Below, piece after piece: positions 9,297-20,268 of a stretch of DNA of 46,461 nucleotides. Position 1 is the stretch's first letter. Each line of letters starts with the position of its first letter. The notes under the pieces are model-generated. The model did not search any database, was not told where the DNA came from, and worked only from the letters and a program-made list of their open reading frames with translations. The stretch is from a bacterium. GTDB taxonomy: Bacteria; Zhuqueibacterota; QNDG01; JABMRT01. The translations under genes were made by a program, and so were the position numbers. The stretch spans positions 1-46,461 of the forward strand of contig DSAP01000076.1 of the NCBI GenBank assembly GCA_011046415.1. Direction: 5' to 3'.

Positions 9297-10382
9297 TTGA
9301 CCGCACTGGATCATCTCGGCTGGAATTCCCATTTCCGGCGCCGGTTCGAAGAACTCGGAGACGGCCTGATCCCGGGCCGCATCTTCCGGGAAGAGAAGAA
9401 CCGTTACGGCGTGTTCACCGAAGGGGGAGAAACCGCGGCAGGCTTGTCGGGCAGGCTCCGCCATCTCCTTTCTTCCGTGGAGGAACGCATCGTGGTCGGA
9501 GACTGGGTCGCCCTGAAACCGGAGCACGGCGGCTCCTCCCTGATCGAAGCCCTGCTGCCGCGCAGGACCTCCGTCTCGAGGAAACTCGCGGGGAGCCGGA
9601 AACGGCGGTCCGGCGGCGCGGACCGGGAACAGGTGATCGCGGCCAACATGGACGTCATCTTCATCGTGACGGGACTCGACCGCGACTATAGTCCGAGGCG
9701 CATCGAACGCTATCTCGCGCTCGTATGGAACAGCGGCGCCTCCCCGGTCGTGGTGCTGAACAAGGCGGACCTGTGCGGGGACGTGGAGGAAAAATTGGAG
9801 GAGGTGGAATCTTGCGCCGTCGGCGTGCCGGTTCACGCCCTGTCCGCGCGGGAGCCGGGGGAGGCGGAAGTCCTCCGCCGGTATATCCCGGCCGGCGTCA
9901 CGGCCGCCCTGCTCGGATCATCGGGAGTCGGGAAGTCGACGATCATCAACACGCTGCTCGGGTTTGAGAAACAGAAGGTCCGGAATCTCAGCGAATCCGA
10001 CGGCAAGGGCATGCATACGACTACGCACCGGGAACTGATCCGGCTCCCGGACGGGGGATTTTTGATGGACAATCCCGGGATGCGGGAAATCCAGCTCTGG
10101 GGGGACGCGGACGACCTCGATTCCGCCTTCGGGGACATCGAGAAAACCGCGGAAGACTGCCGGTTCCGGGATTGCAGGCATCTCGCGGAACCGGGCTGCG
10201 CCGTCCGTCTGGCCGTCGAATCCGGCGGCCTGTCGCCGGAGCGGCTGGCGAGCTATCACAAGCTGCAACGCGAGCTCCACTATCTCGAAGACCGGCAGCA
10301 CAAACCCGCCAGTGTCATCGAACGGGAACGGTGGAAATCCATCCGGAAAAGCACGAAGAATCTTCCTGAGAAGAAGTCATAA
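9297..10382 (+). CDS. rsgA: Ribosome small subunit-dependent GTPase A
   Basis: TTG start. Circularly permuted GTPase: 'VVVLNKADL', 'LLGSSGVGKSTIINTLLG', 'TTTHRELI', 'DNPGMREIQLW'. Zinc motif CRFRDCRHLAEPGC. Confidence 0.93.
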   Translation: MTALDHLGWNSHFRRRFEELGDGLIPGRIFREEKNRYGVFTEGGETAAGLSGRLRHLLSSVEERIVVGDWVALKPEHGGSSLIEALLPRRTSVSRKLAGSRKRRSGGADREQVIAANMDVIFIVTGLDRDYSPRRIERYLALVWNSGASPVVVLNKADLCGDVEEKLEEVESCAVGVPVHALSAREPGEAEVLRRYIPAGVTAALLGSSGVGKSTIINTLLGFEKQKVRNLSESDGKGMHTTTHRELIRLPDGGFLMDNPGMREIQLWGDADDLDSAFGDIEKTAEDCRFRDCRHLAEPGCAVRLAVESGGLSPERLASYHKLQRELHYLEDRQHKPASVIERERWKSIRKSTKNLPEKKS

Positions 10383-10414
10383 TATTTTGACACAATCCGA
10401 TCGAGGAGGGGATC

Positions 10415-12043
10415 ATGAAACCCATAAAGACACTCTTTCTGCTCGCCATCCCGTCTCTGCTCCTCGCCTACCCCGGCGAGGTGATCCGCTCCTTTCCCTC
10501 TCCTTCCCCCGCGCCGACCGGCCTGACCTTTGACGGGAAACATCTGTGGATGGCCGACCACCGCACGGACCGCCTGACCGCCATCGACCCGGAAACCGGA
10601 GAAACCGTGCGGGAGATCCCCTCCCCCGGTTTCTGGCCCATGGGGCTGGCGTGGGACGGCGAGAATCTGTGGAACGCGGATCAGAAACAGAATAAAATAT
10701 TCCGGGTGGATCCCGCGGACGGCGCGATTTTGACCGTGCTGGACAGTCCCGCGGGACGGACCGAGGGGCTCACCTGGGACGGAAAAACCCTCTGGCTTTC
10801 GGATTCGAGGAACAGGAAAATCATCCGGATCGACCTGTCGGACGGCACGGCGACGCATTCCTTCGCCTCGCCGGGACAGTTTCCCCAGGGCCTCGCGTGG
10901 GACGGGACCTGGCTCTGGTGCGCGGACCGGCTTTTGGACGAGACCCACATGATCGACCCGGAATCCGGGGAGGTCTTCCTCATCGCGGAATCCCCGGGAC
11001 CCTACCCTCGCGGCCTCGCGTGGGACGGCCTGACGCTGTGGAATGTGGACTACCAGACCGACAGCCTGTATCAGATGGTCCGCCGGGACGGGGATTCTTA
11101 CCGGCTCAAGAACTCCCGCACGGCCCGCGTCACCTTCACCCATGAGTTCAGGGGCCGCGGCAGGGGAATCATCCGGGAGATGAACGCGTATCTCGCCATC
11201 CCCGAAAATCTGCCGCAGCAGACCATCCGCTCGATCCGGTTCGAACCGGAGGGGTGGCGGGAAGTCCGGGACCGGTGGGACCAGCGTTTCGCGCATTTCC
11301 ACTATGAGGCGCTAAATCCGGAGACGCGGACGGCCTCCACGATGATCGTCGAAACGGAGATTTCCGAAATCATCTATTACATCTTTCCCGACCGTGTGGG
11401 ATCGCTGAAGGACATCCCCCGGGAGATCCGCGAAAAGTATACCGCGGACGATTCGAAATACCGGACAGACTCGGAGTATATCCGGGACCTCGCCGCCGGG
11501 ATCGTCGGCTCCGAGACCCATCCGTACCGCATGGCGCGCCGGATCTTCGATCATGTGCGCCTGACGCTGGAATACCAGCTCGAGGGCGGCTGGAACAGCG
11601 CGCCCGTGGTGCTGGAACGGGGAACCGGATCGTGCTCGGAATACACGTTCGCCTTCATCGCGCTCTGCCGCGCCGCCGGCCTGCCCGCCCGGTATGCGGG
11701 ATCGATCGTGGTGCGCGGGGACGACGCCAGCCTGGATGATGTGTTCCACCGCTGGCCGGAAGTCTACCTGCCGGGCTACGGATGGGTTCCGATGGATCCC
11801 CAGGGAGGGGACAAGGAATCCTCCCGCGACCGGGCCATGAACATCGGCCGCCTCCCGAACCGCTTCCTCATCACGACCCGGGGCGGGGGCGATTCGGAAT
11901 ATCTGGGGTGGTATTACAATGCGTGGGAGACATTTACCACGGATCCGCAGGTCGAGGTGGAGATCGAAGCCTTCGGAGAGTGGGAGCCGATCACTGCGCC
12001 GGGTGAAGAAGCCCTGCTGGATCCGGGAGGCAAGTGCGAATAG
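10415..12043 (+). CDS. Secreted beta-propeller (SMP-30/NHL-like repeats) fused to a transglutaminase-like domain
   Basis: About five repeats of 'P.GLAWDG..LW.AD', then 'ERGTGSCSEYTFAFIALCRAAGLPARYAGSIVV...VFHRWPEVYLPGYGWVPMDP' (Cys-His-Asp transglutaminase-like triad). Confidence 0.82.
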   Translation: MKPIKTLFLLAIPSLLLAYPGEVIRSFPSPSPAPTGLTFDGKHLWMADHRTDRLTAIDPETGETVREIPSPGFWPMGLAWDGENLWNADQKQNKIFRVDPADGAILTVLDSPAGRTEGLTWDGKTLWLSDSRNRKIIRIDLSDGTATHSFASPGQFPQGLAWDGTWLWCADRLLDETHMIDPESGEVFLIAESPGPYPRGLAWDGLTLWNVDYQTDSLYQMVRRDGDSYRLKNSRTARVTFTHEFRGRGRGIIREMNAYLAIPENLPQQTIRSIRFEPEGWREVRDRWDQRFAHFHYEALNPETRTASTMIVETEISEIIYYIFPDRVGSLKDIPREIREKYTADDSKYRTDSEYIRDLAAGIVGSETHPYRMARRIFDHVRLTLEYQLEGGWNSAPVVLERGTGSCSEYTFAFIALCRAAGLPARYAGSIVVRGDDASLDDVFHRWPEVYLPGYGWVPMDPQGGDKESSRDRAMNIGRLPNRFLITTRGGGDSEYLGWYYNAWETFTTDPQVEVEIEAFGEWEPITAPGEEALLDPGGKCE

Positions 12044-12163
12044 ATGGGTCGAAAGCGGCAGATGAAGTCGTCCAATTCGTCCTATACTTGTCCTGTCGAT
12101 CGCCTGGAATTTGATCGCCTCCGTCGTCCTCGCGTGAAGCGGAGACGGCGCGATCACCACGTC

Positions 12164-13987
12164 TCATTCCCCCGCTTCCTCCTGCCTTCGCAGCCGGGAC
12201 CGTTTATTCGGATCGAGCTCCATCTTCCGTAGACGTTCGGCCTTGGGCGTGACCTCGACCAGCTCGTCCTCTGCGATGAATTCGATGGCCTGATCGAGCG
12301 ACAGAGGCCGGGGCGGCCGTAAGGTTACCGTGCTCTCGGACGTGGAGCTGCGCATATTGGTGAGTTTCTTCTCCCGCGTGATGTTCACCTCGAGATCGCC
12401 GCTCCGGTTGCGTTCCCCGATGATCATGCCGGCATAGACCGGCACACCCGGCTCGACGAAGAGTTCGCCGCGGTCCACCATGGCCAGGCTGGCGTAAGAC
12501 GTCACCCGGCCGGGACGGTCCGCGACGAGCGCGCCGGTCGCGCGCTGGGGGATCGCGCCGGCCCAGGGCGCATATCCCTCGAGCAGGCTGTTCAGGACGC
12601 CCGCGCCCTTGGTCTCCGTCAGGAACTGGCTGCGGAATCCGATGAGGCCACGCGATGGGATGAGAAATTCCATATCCACGCGGCCGTGCCCCCCGTTATG
12701 CATGTGGACGAGACGGCCTTTCCGCGCGGACAATTTCTCGGTCATGATGCCGATGAACTCTTCCGGCACATCGAGGGTCACCCGCTCCACCGGTTCGAAA
12801 ACTTTCCCGTCTTCTGTCCGCGTGATCACGCGGGGTCTCGAGACCATGAATTCGTATCCCTCGCGCCGCATGGTCTCGATGAGCACGCCCAGCTGGAGCT
12901 CCCCCCGTCCGCAGACCTCGAAGGCGTCGGTGCGTTCCGCGGGTTTCACCTGAATGGCCACATTGCCCAAAATCTCGCGATCGAGCCGTTCCTTCAGATG
13001 GCGCGAAGTCAGGTATTTGCCCTCCTTGCCCGCGAAGGGTCCGTTGTTCACGTAAAAAATCATGGACACCGTGGGCTCGTCCACGCGGATGCGCGGCAGG
13101 GGCCTGGGGTCGTCCGGATCGGTGATCGTGTCGCCGATCCGGATGCCCTCGATGCCGGCCGTAGCGACGATGTCCCCGGCCTCGGCCTGATCGACCTGGA
13201 CGCGTTTCAGTCCCTGAAACGTGTATAACGCGGCGAAACGCACCTTTCTTCGCCCGTCCTCCCCACACAACAGGTACGAGGTGTTGAGCCGGAGCAGGCC
13301 GTTGACGAGCCGTCCGACGGCGATCTGCCCGACATAGGAATCGTAATCCAGATTCGTGACGAGAAACTGCGGAATAGCCGCTTCATCCGCCTCGGGACCG
13401 GGTATGCCGTCGCGTATCGTCTCGAACAGGGGACGCAGATCCCGGGAGTCATCCCCCGGCTTCAGATGGGCGACGCCGGTCTTGGCGTTGGTGTAGAGGA
13501 CCGGAAAATCGATCTGCGTCTCAACGGCTCCCAGGTCGATGAAGAGATCGTATACCTCGTTGAGCACCTCCGCGATGCGCGCGTCCGAACGGTCGATCTT
13601 ATTGATCACCAGAATCATGGGCAGGGCCCGGGCCAGCGCCTTCTGGACCACGAAACGGGTCTGGGGAAGCGGTCCCTCGCTCGCGTCGACCAGGAGCAGC
13701 GCGCCGTCCACGAGATTCAGGCTGCGCTCTACCTCTCCGCCGAAATCGGCGTGCCCGGGCGTGTCTACGATGTTGATTTTCATCTCCCCGTACCGGATGG
13801 CCGTATTCTTGGCCATGATGGTGATGCCGCGCTCGCGCTCGAGATCCATGCTGTCCATGATCCGTTCGGCGACCTGCTGATTTTCCCTGAACGTCCCGCT
13901 CTGCCTGAGCAGGCCGTCCACGAGCGTGGTCTTCCCGTGATCGACATGCGCGATGATGGCGACGTTCCGGATGTTCTCTTTTCGCAT
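12164..13987 (-). CDS. typA: Translational GTPase BipA/TypA
   Basis: Start [33 protein letters not shown]; '[16 protein letters not shown]', '[10 protein letters not shown]', C-terminal '[28 protein letters not shown]' typical of BipA. The longer ORF to 14269 is an N-terminal overextension. Confidence 0.95.
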   Translation of the reverse strand: MRKENIRNVAIIAHVDHGKTTLVDGLLRQSGTFRENQQVAERIMDSMDLERERGITIMAKNTAIRYGEMKINIVDTPGHADFGGEVERSLNLVDGALLLVDASEGPLPQTRFVVQKALARALPMILVINKIDRSDARIAEVLNEVYDLFIDLGAVETQIDFPVLYTNAKTGVAHLKPGDDSRDLRPLFETIRDGIPGPEADEAAIPQFLVTNLDYDSYVGQIAVGRLVNGLLRLNTSYLLCGEDGRRKVRFAALYTFQGLKRVQVDQAEAGDIVATAGIEGIRIGDTITDPDDPRPLPRIRVDEPTVSMIFYVNNGPFAGKEGKYLTSRHLKERLDREILGNVAIQVKPAERTDAFEVCGRGELQLGVLIETMRREGYEFMVSRPRVITRTEDGKVFEPVERVTLDVPEEFIGIMTEKLSARKGRLVHMHNGGHGRVDMEFLIPSRGLIGFRSQFLTETKGAGVLNSLLEGYAPWAGAIPQRATGALVADRPGRVTSYASLAMVDRGELFVEPGVPVYAGMIIGERNRSGDLEVNITREKKLTNMRSSTSESTVTLRPPRPLSLDQAIEFIAEDELVEVTPKAERLRKMELDPNKRSRLRRQEEAGE

Positions 13988-14177
13988 TCCCCTGGCCTGA
14001 TTTTTTGAAATGAACTTGCGTGATTTCACCCTCCCCTCCTCAAAACGGGGAGTGCGTCGTCCCCTCACATCCGCCTTCCCGGTAAGACCCGGGATCGAAT
14101 CAACGGGAACCGGCCGTGAAACGGACGAACCAAGATAATCGTTTTTTCGGGATTTCCAACGGTTTTTTTCGGGAGTG

Positions 14178-15269
14178 TCAGGACGGGCTGTCCAGAAGGA
14201 GAAGCAGATCCGGGGTCCGGTTGACGGGGATCGCGGGACGGGAGCCCGAATAGAACCGTCCGGCCTCATCCAGGGCGTCCGGGAGCGATAAACCGGCCTG
14301 GGGGACGCAGAAAAAAAGCCCGGATTCCGTGTAATACCGCGCCAGATATTCCTGCTCGGTCTGACCCGGCGTGGGAACCAGAATCGCTTTCATAGCCAGC
14401 GCGGCGACCTCCATGACCGTGGAGTATCCGGACCGGCAGACGATCCAGCGGCTGCGGCGCATCCATGTCGCCATGGCCTTCCGGTTCAGATGGGCGCGGA
14501 TTTCGAGGCCTCTGCCTGGGATGTCCGGAAGCGGGGCGGAGGATCCGGGTTTGCCGAGCACGATCATTTTCCTCCCGGGCAGTGCGGAGGCATGACGGAG
14601 CAGGATCGCCTCGAAGAGGGAGCGCTGCGGTTCGGGACCCGAGACCAGGAACAGAACATCCAGGTCTTCCTGGATCGGGGGTCCCGGCGTCAGGCTCGAC
14701 AGCGGCCCGATGTATCGGAGTTTTGGGTGACCGGCGATCCGTCCGCTGTGCGACAGGGCGCCGGAGAGATTGGGCGTCCCCGCGACATCCGGGATCAGGA
14801 CAAGCCGGTAAAACCGGAAAAAGAAACGGTTGAACCATTCGCTCAGGAAGGCGGACCATTCCAGACCGCGCGGCGGCTGAAACCGGAGCTGATGCGTCAT
14901 GAAAAAGGAAGGAACCCGGCGGGAGAAACATCCGTACCGGTTGTCCGAGATCACCAAATCCGCCCCCAAACGGCGGACGAGTCGCTCCACCGCCCGGTGT
15001 TCGCGGGCGATCCGGACAAAAACGGACGGAACCCGTAAAAGGAGGAACGGAATCAGCATCCGGGCGTTCCGGGCGTACCGGATCCCGTAATCCGGGAGCG
15101 CGACGCTGAGACATTCGGGAAATTCATCGCGGAGCAGGACCAGGGAACGCCCGGAGGAGGCCAGGACGACCCGGTGCCCTCCTTCAAGGAGGGCGCGAAT
15201 GACCGGGATGCTGCGCGTGGCGTGGCCCAGCCCCCAGTCTAGCACGCAGTACAGGATCGTCTTCTTCAT
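14178..15269 (-). CDS. Glycosyltransferase, MurG-like (GT-B) family
   Basis: [41 protein letters not shown]-terminal '[41 protein letters not shown]'. Confidence 0.8.
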   Translation of the reverse strand: MKKTILYCVLDWGLGHATRSIPVIRALLEGGHRVVLASSGRSLVLLRDEFPECLSVALPDYGIRYARNARMLIPFLLLRVPSVFVRIAREHRAVERLVRRLGADLVISDNRYGCFSRRVPSFFMTHQLRFQPPRGLEWSAFLSEWFNRFFFRFYRLVLIPDVAGTPNLSGALSHSGRIAGHPKLRYIGPLSSLTPGPPIQEDLDVLFLVSGPEPQRSLFEAILLRHASALPGRKMIVLGKPGSSAPLPDIPGRGLEIRAHLNRKAMATWMRRSRWIVCRSGYSTVMEVAALAMKAILVPTPGQTEQEYLARYYTESGLFFCVPQAGLSLPDALDEAGRFYSGSRPAIPVNRTPDLLLLLDSPS

Positions 15270-16747
15270 GCCGGAGGCCGGGTTTGGAGACCGGAGAAGC
15301 GCGCATACGCCTCATCCCAGGCGTCGCGATCCCCGGGAAAAAAGAGGGACGGTTCGAAGGAATCGGCGACGAGCCGCCGTCCCGAAGCCAGGGATTCCAG
15401 GTCTCCCGTGGCGACGGCCTGGATGATCACGTTCCCGATCGCCGTCGCCTCCGCCGGTCCGGCAAGAACGGGGATACCGCATGCATCCGCGGTGAACCGG
15501 TTGAGCAGGTCGTTCCGGCTCCCCCCCCCGACGATATGGAGGACCTCAATCTTCCGGCCCGTCAACCGGTCGATGTCCCGGAGAATCTGCCGGTAGCGCA
15601 GGGCCAGGCTCTCGAGGATCGCGCGGACGAACTGTCCCCGCGATTCGGGGACGGGCTGTCCGGTACGAACGCAGAACTCCCGGATCGCGCCGGGCATCTC
15701 CGGGGGATTCAGGAAGGAGGGATCGTCCGGAAACAGCAGGCTACGGAAGGACGGGGCCGATTTTGCCTCATGCATCAGCGCCTCGTGGGACGCGTGTTTC
15801 TCTCCCCATTGCGTGCGGCAGGCCTCGACGAGCCACAGACCGGTCACGTTCTTGAGAAACCGGATGGTCTCTCCGACCCCTCCCTCGTTCGTGAAATTGC
15901 TTTCGAGGGTCTCCTCGTTGATGAGCGGTTCTTCCAGTTCGACGCCGATCAGGGACCAGGTGCCGGAACTCAGATAGGCCCAGGGCCGGTCTCCGGCCGC
16001 GGGAACCGCGGCCACGGCGCCGGCCGTGTCGTGGGAGGCCGGCGCGATCACGCGGCAGACCCGGAGTCCGGTTTCCTCCCGGATCTCATTCTTCAGCGGT
16101 CCGAGTACGGTTCCCGGCGGACGAATCTCCCCCATCAGGCGGCGCGGCAGGCCGATCCGTTCGAACAGCGCCTCGTCCCAGGTGCGGGAATGCGCGTGGA
16201 GGAGCTGGGAGGTCGAGGCGATCGTATACTCGGTGATCCGTTCGCCGGTCATCATGAAATGGAAAAGATCGGACATGAAAAGGAGGGTCTCGGCCGCGTC
16301 CAGGTCCGGATGGCGGGACTCGACCATGCTCAGGAGCTGGTAGAGGGAATTGAGTTCCATGAACTGGATGCCCGTGGCCGCATAGATGTCCTTCCGGGAC
16401 ATCCGGCCGAAGGCGGTCTCCATCATGCCCCGGGTGCGGGTATCCCGGTAGCAAAAGGGATGGCCGAGGAGATCTCCGTTCCTGCCGACGAAGCCGAAGT
16501 CCACGCCCCAGGTATCTACCCCGATCCCCGTGACCGTCCCCCGCACCGCGGCCGCGGTTTTGGACAATCCCCGTTTCAACTCATGAAAGAGACGGGAAAA
16601 ATTCCAGCACAGGTGTCCCCGGAAGGAAACCGGGGAATTGGGAAAGCGGTGAATTTCCCGGACCCGGAGCGTTCCGCCGATCTCGGCCAGCATCACCCGT
16701 CCGCTCGACGCGCCCAGATCCACGGCGATATATTTCCCGGACGACAT
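15266..16747 (-). CDS. FGGY carbohydrate kinase, rhamnulokinase (RhaB)-family; probable fuculokinase or rhamnulokinase
   Basis: Start MSSGKYIAVDLGASSGRVMLAEIGG; 'GIGVDTWGVDFGFVG', 'APASHDTAGAVAAVPA', 'YLSSGTWSLIGVELEEP', 'LHIVGGGSRNDLLNRFTADACGIPVLAGPAEATAIGN'. Overlaps the glycosyltransferase start by 4 nt. Confidence 0.88.
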   Translation of the reverse strand: MSSGKYIAVDLGASSGRVMLAEIGGTLRVREIHRFPNSPVSFRGHLCWNFSRLFHELKRGLSKTAAAVRGTVTGIGVDTWGVDFGFVGRNGDLLGHPFCYRDTRTRGMMETAFGRMSRKDIYAATGIQFMELNSLYQLLSMVESRHPDLDAAETLLFMSDLFHFMMTGERITEYTIASTSQLLHAHSRTWDEALFERIGLPRRLMGEIRPPGTVLGPLKNEIREETGLRVCRVIAPASHDTAGAVAAVPAAGDRPWAYLSSGTWSLIGVELEEPLINEETLESNFTNEGGVGETIRFLKNVTGLWLVEACRTQWGEKHASHEALMHEAKSAPSFRSLLFPDDPSFLNPPEMPGAIREFCVRTGQPVPESRGQFVRAILESLALRYRQILRDIDRLTGRKIEVLHIVGGGSRNDLLNRFTADACGIPVLAGPAEATAIGNVIIQAVATGDLESLASGRRLVADSFEPSLFFPGDRDAWDEAYARFSGLQTRPPA

Positions 16748-16820
16748 CGGATGGCCTGAATTCCCGGTCAGGAGATATCCTTTCCCCCGAAATCCCGGGT
16801 TCTTCTCCTCCTCTGTTTTC

Positions 16821-18641
16821 TCATCTGGACGCGGCCGATCCGTACAGGGGCCCGAAATTCCTGCAGGCCCGGTAATCCGCGCCCTCGGTATCCGCCGTGC
16901 CGAAGGCGTTCCAGGCGGAAGGCCGGAAGATGCGCTCTTCCGGGACGTTGTGCATGTTGACGGGGATGCGCAGAATGGACGCGAGGGTGATGAGCCGGTC
17001 TCCGATGTGGCCGTAGCTGACGGCCCCGTGGTTCGCCCCCCAGTTGGCCATGACGGAATAGACATCGATGAATGCGCCCCGACCGGTCCGGATCGGTGAG
17101 AACCAGGTCGTCGGCCAGGTCGGACTGGTCCGGCGGTTGAGGGTTTCGTGCAGCCCGGAGGGTAGATCGACGGTGTATCCTTCCGCGAGCTGGAGCACGG
17201 GGCCCAGCCCCTTCACCAGATTGATCCGGGACATCGTCACCGGCATTCCGCCCCGCGTGAGGAACCGGGTGGAAAATCCCCCGCCCCGGAAGTATTCACG
17301 TTCCGCCGGGCACCATTCTGTCGCGCGGAGGCATTTTTCCGCCTCTTCGTGCGTGATCTCCCAGAACGGCTTGATGGCCGGTCTCCCCTGAATGGACTGC
17401 TGTCCCGTGCCGTCCAGGGCGGCGGGGCCCGAATTGATCAGGTGTATCATGCCGCCTTCCGCCTCTTTGGACAGGACATGGCCGGTGACCCGTTTCACCG
17501 CTTCGGGACTCCAATACGTGCGGACGTCGGAAAAGATCTGCGCCGTGCCGGTAAGCAGATGCCCGAACAGCATGGCCGTGCCGTTCAGCGAATCATTTTC
17601 CGTGGCGACGATATAGGGCGGACGGATGCCGTTCCAGTCGAAGGAGGAATTCAGGATGGCTTCGAGGAAATCGCCGTTCGGAAAATGATCCGTCCACTGG
17701 CGCTGCCCCTGAAATCCCGCGGCGATCGCGTTGTGTCCCAGCGCCTCCTCCCCCCACCCCATCTGTTCAAGAACCGGATTGCCCGTCATCAGGTCGCGCG
17801 CGATCAGAGTCATCTTCACGACCATCTGCCATTCCTCGTCTTTCCGTTTTCGGGAGGACCGCATCTCCGGCCAGTTGGGATCTTCTCCCTCGGGACAATT
17901 CGCCCGGACCCAGGCCAGGGCTTTCCTGAATTCTTCCGGATCGTAAATCTTTTCGTTCATTCTGCGGACAAACTCGCTCATGTCCACGGATTCATTCCGC
18001 ATGCCGAGATAATCGGAAAAGAACCGGTCGTCCACGATTGAACCGGCGATGCCCATCGAAACCGATCCCATGGAGAGATAGGATTTTCCGCGCATTTCGG
18101 CCGCGGCCAGTCCGGCCCGGGCAAAATTCAGGAGTTTCTTCTGCACATCGCCGGGAATCGCGGTGTCGCCGGCATCCTGCACATCCCGGCCGTAGATGCC
18201 GAACGCGGGCAATCCTTTCTGGGTGTATCCGGCGAGCGCCGCGGCCAGATACACCGCGCCGGGCCGTTCTGTGCCGTTGAATCCCCACACGGCCTTGGGG
18301 ATCAGCGGATCGGCATCCATCACCTCGGTGCCGTAACACCAGCACGGCGTCACGGTCAGGGAAATGCCCGCGCCCTCGCGCCTGAACCGGTCCGTGCAGG
18401 CGGCCGCCTCCGCCGTGCCCCCGATGCAGGTGTCTGCGATCACGCACTCCACGGGCAGGCCGCAGGCATGGCGCAGGTTTTCGGTAAAAAGCTTCGCCGC
18501 GGCCGAGGCCATGGCCATCGTCTGATTCTCGAGGGATTCGCGGACGCCCCCGCGCCGGCCGTCTATGACCGGACGGATGCCGATCTTGGGAAGGGATCCC
18601 TTCAGGCGCTGAGTCGGAGGATTCATCTTCATCTGAGACAT
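16821..18641 (-). CDS. fucI: L-fucose isomerase
   Basis: '[26 protein letters not shown]', '[17 protein letters not shown]', '[12 protein letters not shown]', '[40 protein letters not shown]'. Confidence 0.94.
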   Translation of the reverse strand: MSQMKMNPPTQRLKGSLPKIGIRPVIDGRRGGVRESLENQTMAMASAAAKLFTENLRHACGLPVECVIADTCIGGTAEAAACTDRFRREGAGISLTVTPCWCYGTEVMDADPLIPKAVWGFNGTERPGAVYLAAALAGYTQKGLPAFGIYGRDVQDAGDTAIPGDVQKKLLNFARAGLAAAEMRGKSYLSMGSVSMGIAGSIVDDRFFSDYLGMRNESVDMSEFVRRMNEKIYDPEEFRKALAWVRANCPEGEDPNWPEMRSSRKRKDEEWQMVVKMTLIARDLMTGNPVLEQMGWGEEALGHNAIAAGFQGQRQWTDHFPNGDFLEAILNSSFDWNGIRPPYIVATENDSLNGTAMLFGHLLTGTAQIFSDVRTYWSPEAVKRVTGHVLSKEAEGGMIHLINSGPAALDGTGQQSIQGRPAIKPFWEITHEEAEKCLRATEWCPAEREYFRGGGFSTRFLTRGGMPVTMSRINLVKGLGPVLQLAEGYTVDLPSGLHETLNRRTSPTWPTTWFSPIRTGRGAFIDVYSVMANWGANHGAVSYGHIGDRLITLASILRIPVNMHNVPEERIFRPSAWNAFGTADTEGADYRACRNFGPLYGSAASR

Positions 18642-18679
18642 GGATGGCTCCCTCTGATTTGATCGCGAAGGATTATCGG

Positions 18680-19480
18680 TCAGAGACAGTTCGGACCGGC
18701 ATCGGACGTTGCGTCGCGTATGCCGGATTCCGGACGTTCAGCCGTGAACCGGTCCGGATTCATCCGGCCCGGCATGTCGATCCGCCCCGGGATGTTGAGT
18801 TGTTTTCGGATTTCCATCAGCTTGGCGATTTCTTCCGGCGGGATTTCCTGGACCCGTCCGATCTGCATGGCCTTATGGAGGATTCGGGCCGTATGTTCGA
18901 GCGTCTCCATCCGGTGATAGGCGGTCATCACATCCGCGCCGAGGGTGAGCGCGCCGTGGTTCGCGAGCAGCACGGCGTCCGATTTCCGGAGGAAAGGGCG
19001 GATCGCGAGGGGGATTTCCGGCGTGGAGGGCGTGCCGTAGGGCGCGATCCGGACCACGCCGAGCGTCAGCACCGCCTCGGGAAGGATATGTCTGTCGAGG
19101 GGGATGCCGGCCACGGCGAACGCGGTCGCAACCGGCGGATGCGCGTGCACCACCCCGCAGACGTCTTCCCGTTGCCTGTAAACCTCGATGTGCATCCTGA
19201 CCTCGCTGGAGGGGCGATACCGGGAATCCGGGGTCAGGAGGACACGGCCGTCCGGATCGACGCGGAGGATCATCTCCGGGGTCATGAACCCCTTGCTCAC
19301 CCCCGTCGGCGTGGTCAGGAGGGTGCCGTCCTCGCAGCGGACGGAGATATTGCCGTCGTTGGCCGCGATGTATCCCCGCTGCCAGAGTCTCCGGCCGATC
19401 TCCAGGATCGTCTGAACCGGATCCGATTCATTACAGATCATGTCAACGCTTTCTGTGATTGATTGCTTCCCTGGGGACAA
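18680..19480 (-). CDS. Class II aldolase, L-fuculose-phosphate aldolase type
   Basis: '[40 protein letters not shown]', '[33 protein letters not shown]', '[28 protein letters not shown]'. Adjacent to fucI. Confidence 0.88.
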   Translation of the reverse strand: MSPGKQSITESVDMICNESDPVQTILEIGRRLWQRGYIAANDGNISVRCEDGTLLTTPTGVSKGFMTPEMILRVDPDGRVLLTPDSRYRPSSEVRMHIEVYRQREDVCGVVHAHPPVATAFAVAGIPLDRHILPEAVLTLGVVRIAPYGTPSTPEIPLAIRPFLRKSDAVLLANHGALTLGADVMTAYHRMETLEHTARILHKAMQIGRVQEIPPEEIAKLMEIRKQLNIPGRIDMPGRMNPDRFTAERPESGIRDATSDAGPNCL

Positions 19481-19486
19481 CGGATA

Positions 19487-19552
19487 AAAAGTTACGAGTT
19501 ACAAGCTCCTCTTTAACTTATAACTTTTAACTTATAACTTGTTACTTGTCTT
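19487..19552. repeat. Degenerate heptamer repeat (TTTAACT/TATAACT/TGTTACT) with an inverted left arm
   Basis: AAAAGTTACGAGTTACAAGCTCCTCTTTAACTTATAACTTTTAACTTATAACTTGTTACTTGTC. The right side is a 7-nt periodic array; the left side is the reverse complement (CTTGTAACTCGTAACTTTT). Confidence 0.75.
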
Positions 19553-19624
19553 CTGAAATCTTAAAACCGTGATCCTGACTTCTGCTGAGATCCCGGCGCC
19601 TGATGTCACTTTCCCCTCCCCAAG

Positions 19625-20188
19625 TCACCCGGAATAATTGATCCCGATCTCCTCCGCATCCCTGAGGAGCGGCAGTTTCGCATCTTTCTCGGAGAGGACC
19701 GGATCCGGAACCGGCCACGCGATGCCGATTTCCGGATCATCCCAGCGGATGCCGCGATCCAGGTCAAAGGCGTACTCGGCCGTGCATTTATACATGAAAT
19801 CCACCGTGTCGCTGAGCACGCAGAATCCGTGCGCGAATCCGGGAGGGATGTAAAGCATTTCGGAGTCGTCGCCCGTGAGGGTAACCGAAATCCATTTGCC
19901 GAATGTCGGGGATCCTTTACGGATATCGACCGCCACATCGAACAATTCCCCCTGAAGGACGCGGACAAGCTTGCCCTGTGCCGCGGGCTGCTTCTGATAA
20001 TGCAGTCCCCGGATCACGCCGTGGATGGAATGTGAATGATTGTCCTGCACGAAACACCCGTCGATCCCCAGCCTGCGGAATTCGGTGGCTTTATAGGTCT
20101 CTTCGAAATATCCGCGCGCATCCTGAAAGCGCGCGGTGCTGATAAGCAGGATATCCGGGATTTCAAGTCGCTGACAGGTAAAGGGCAT
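19625..20188 (-). CDS. rfbC: dTDP-4-dehydrorhamnose 3,5-epimerase
   Basis: 'ARGYFEETYKATEFRRLGIDGCFVQDNHSHSIHGVIRGLHYQKQPAAQGKLVRVLQGELFDVAVDIRKGSPTFGKW', 'YIPPGFAHGFCVLSDTVDFMYKCT'. Confidence 0.95.
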   Translation of the reverse strand: MPFTCQRLEIPDILLISTARFQDARGYFEETYKATEFRRLGIDGCFVQDNHSHSIHGVIRGLHYQKQPAAQGKLVRVLQGELFDVAVDIRKGSPTFGKWISVTLTGDDSEMLYIPPGFAHGFCVLSDTVDFMYKCTAEYAFDLDRGIRWDDPEIGIAWPVPDPVLSEKDAKLPLLRDAEEIGINYSG

Positions 20189-20268
20189 GCGTGATCCTCA
20201 ATGAAAATGACTGTATCAGGGGAACAATTTAAGAAGAAATCGAACCGATTGCAAACCGGAAAACAGGA

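Noticed and set aside
15284-16759. 491-aa plus-strand ORF opposite the RhaB-family kinase
   Set aside because: Shadow ORF of a high-GC coding gene; its composition (GxGDR/PxR-rich) lacks family motifs, while the minus strand has clear FGGY motifs.
19487-19552. Possible CRISPR-like repeat
   Set aside because: Repeat unit only 7 nt, no spacers, no cas genes; better described as an intergenic heptamer array.
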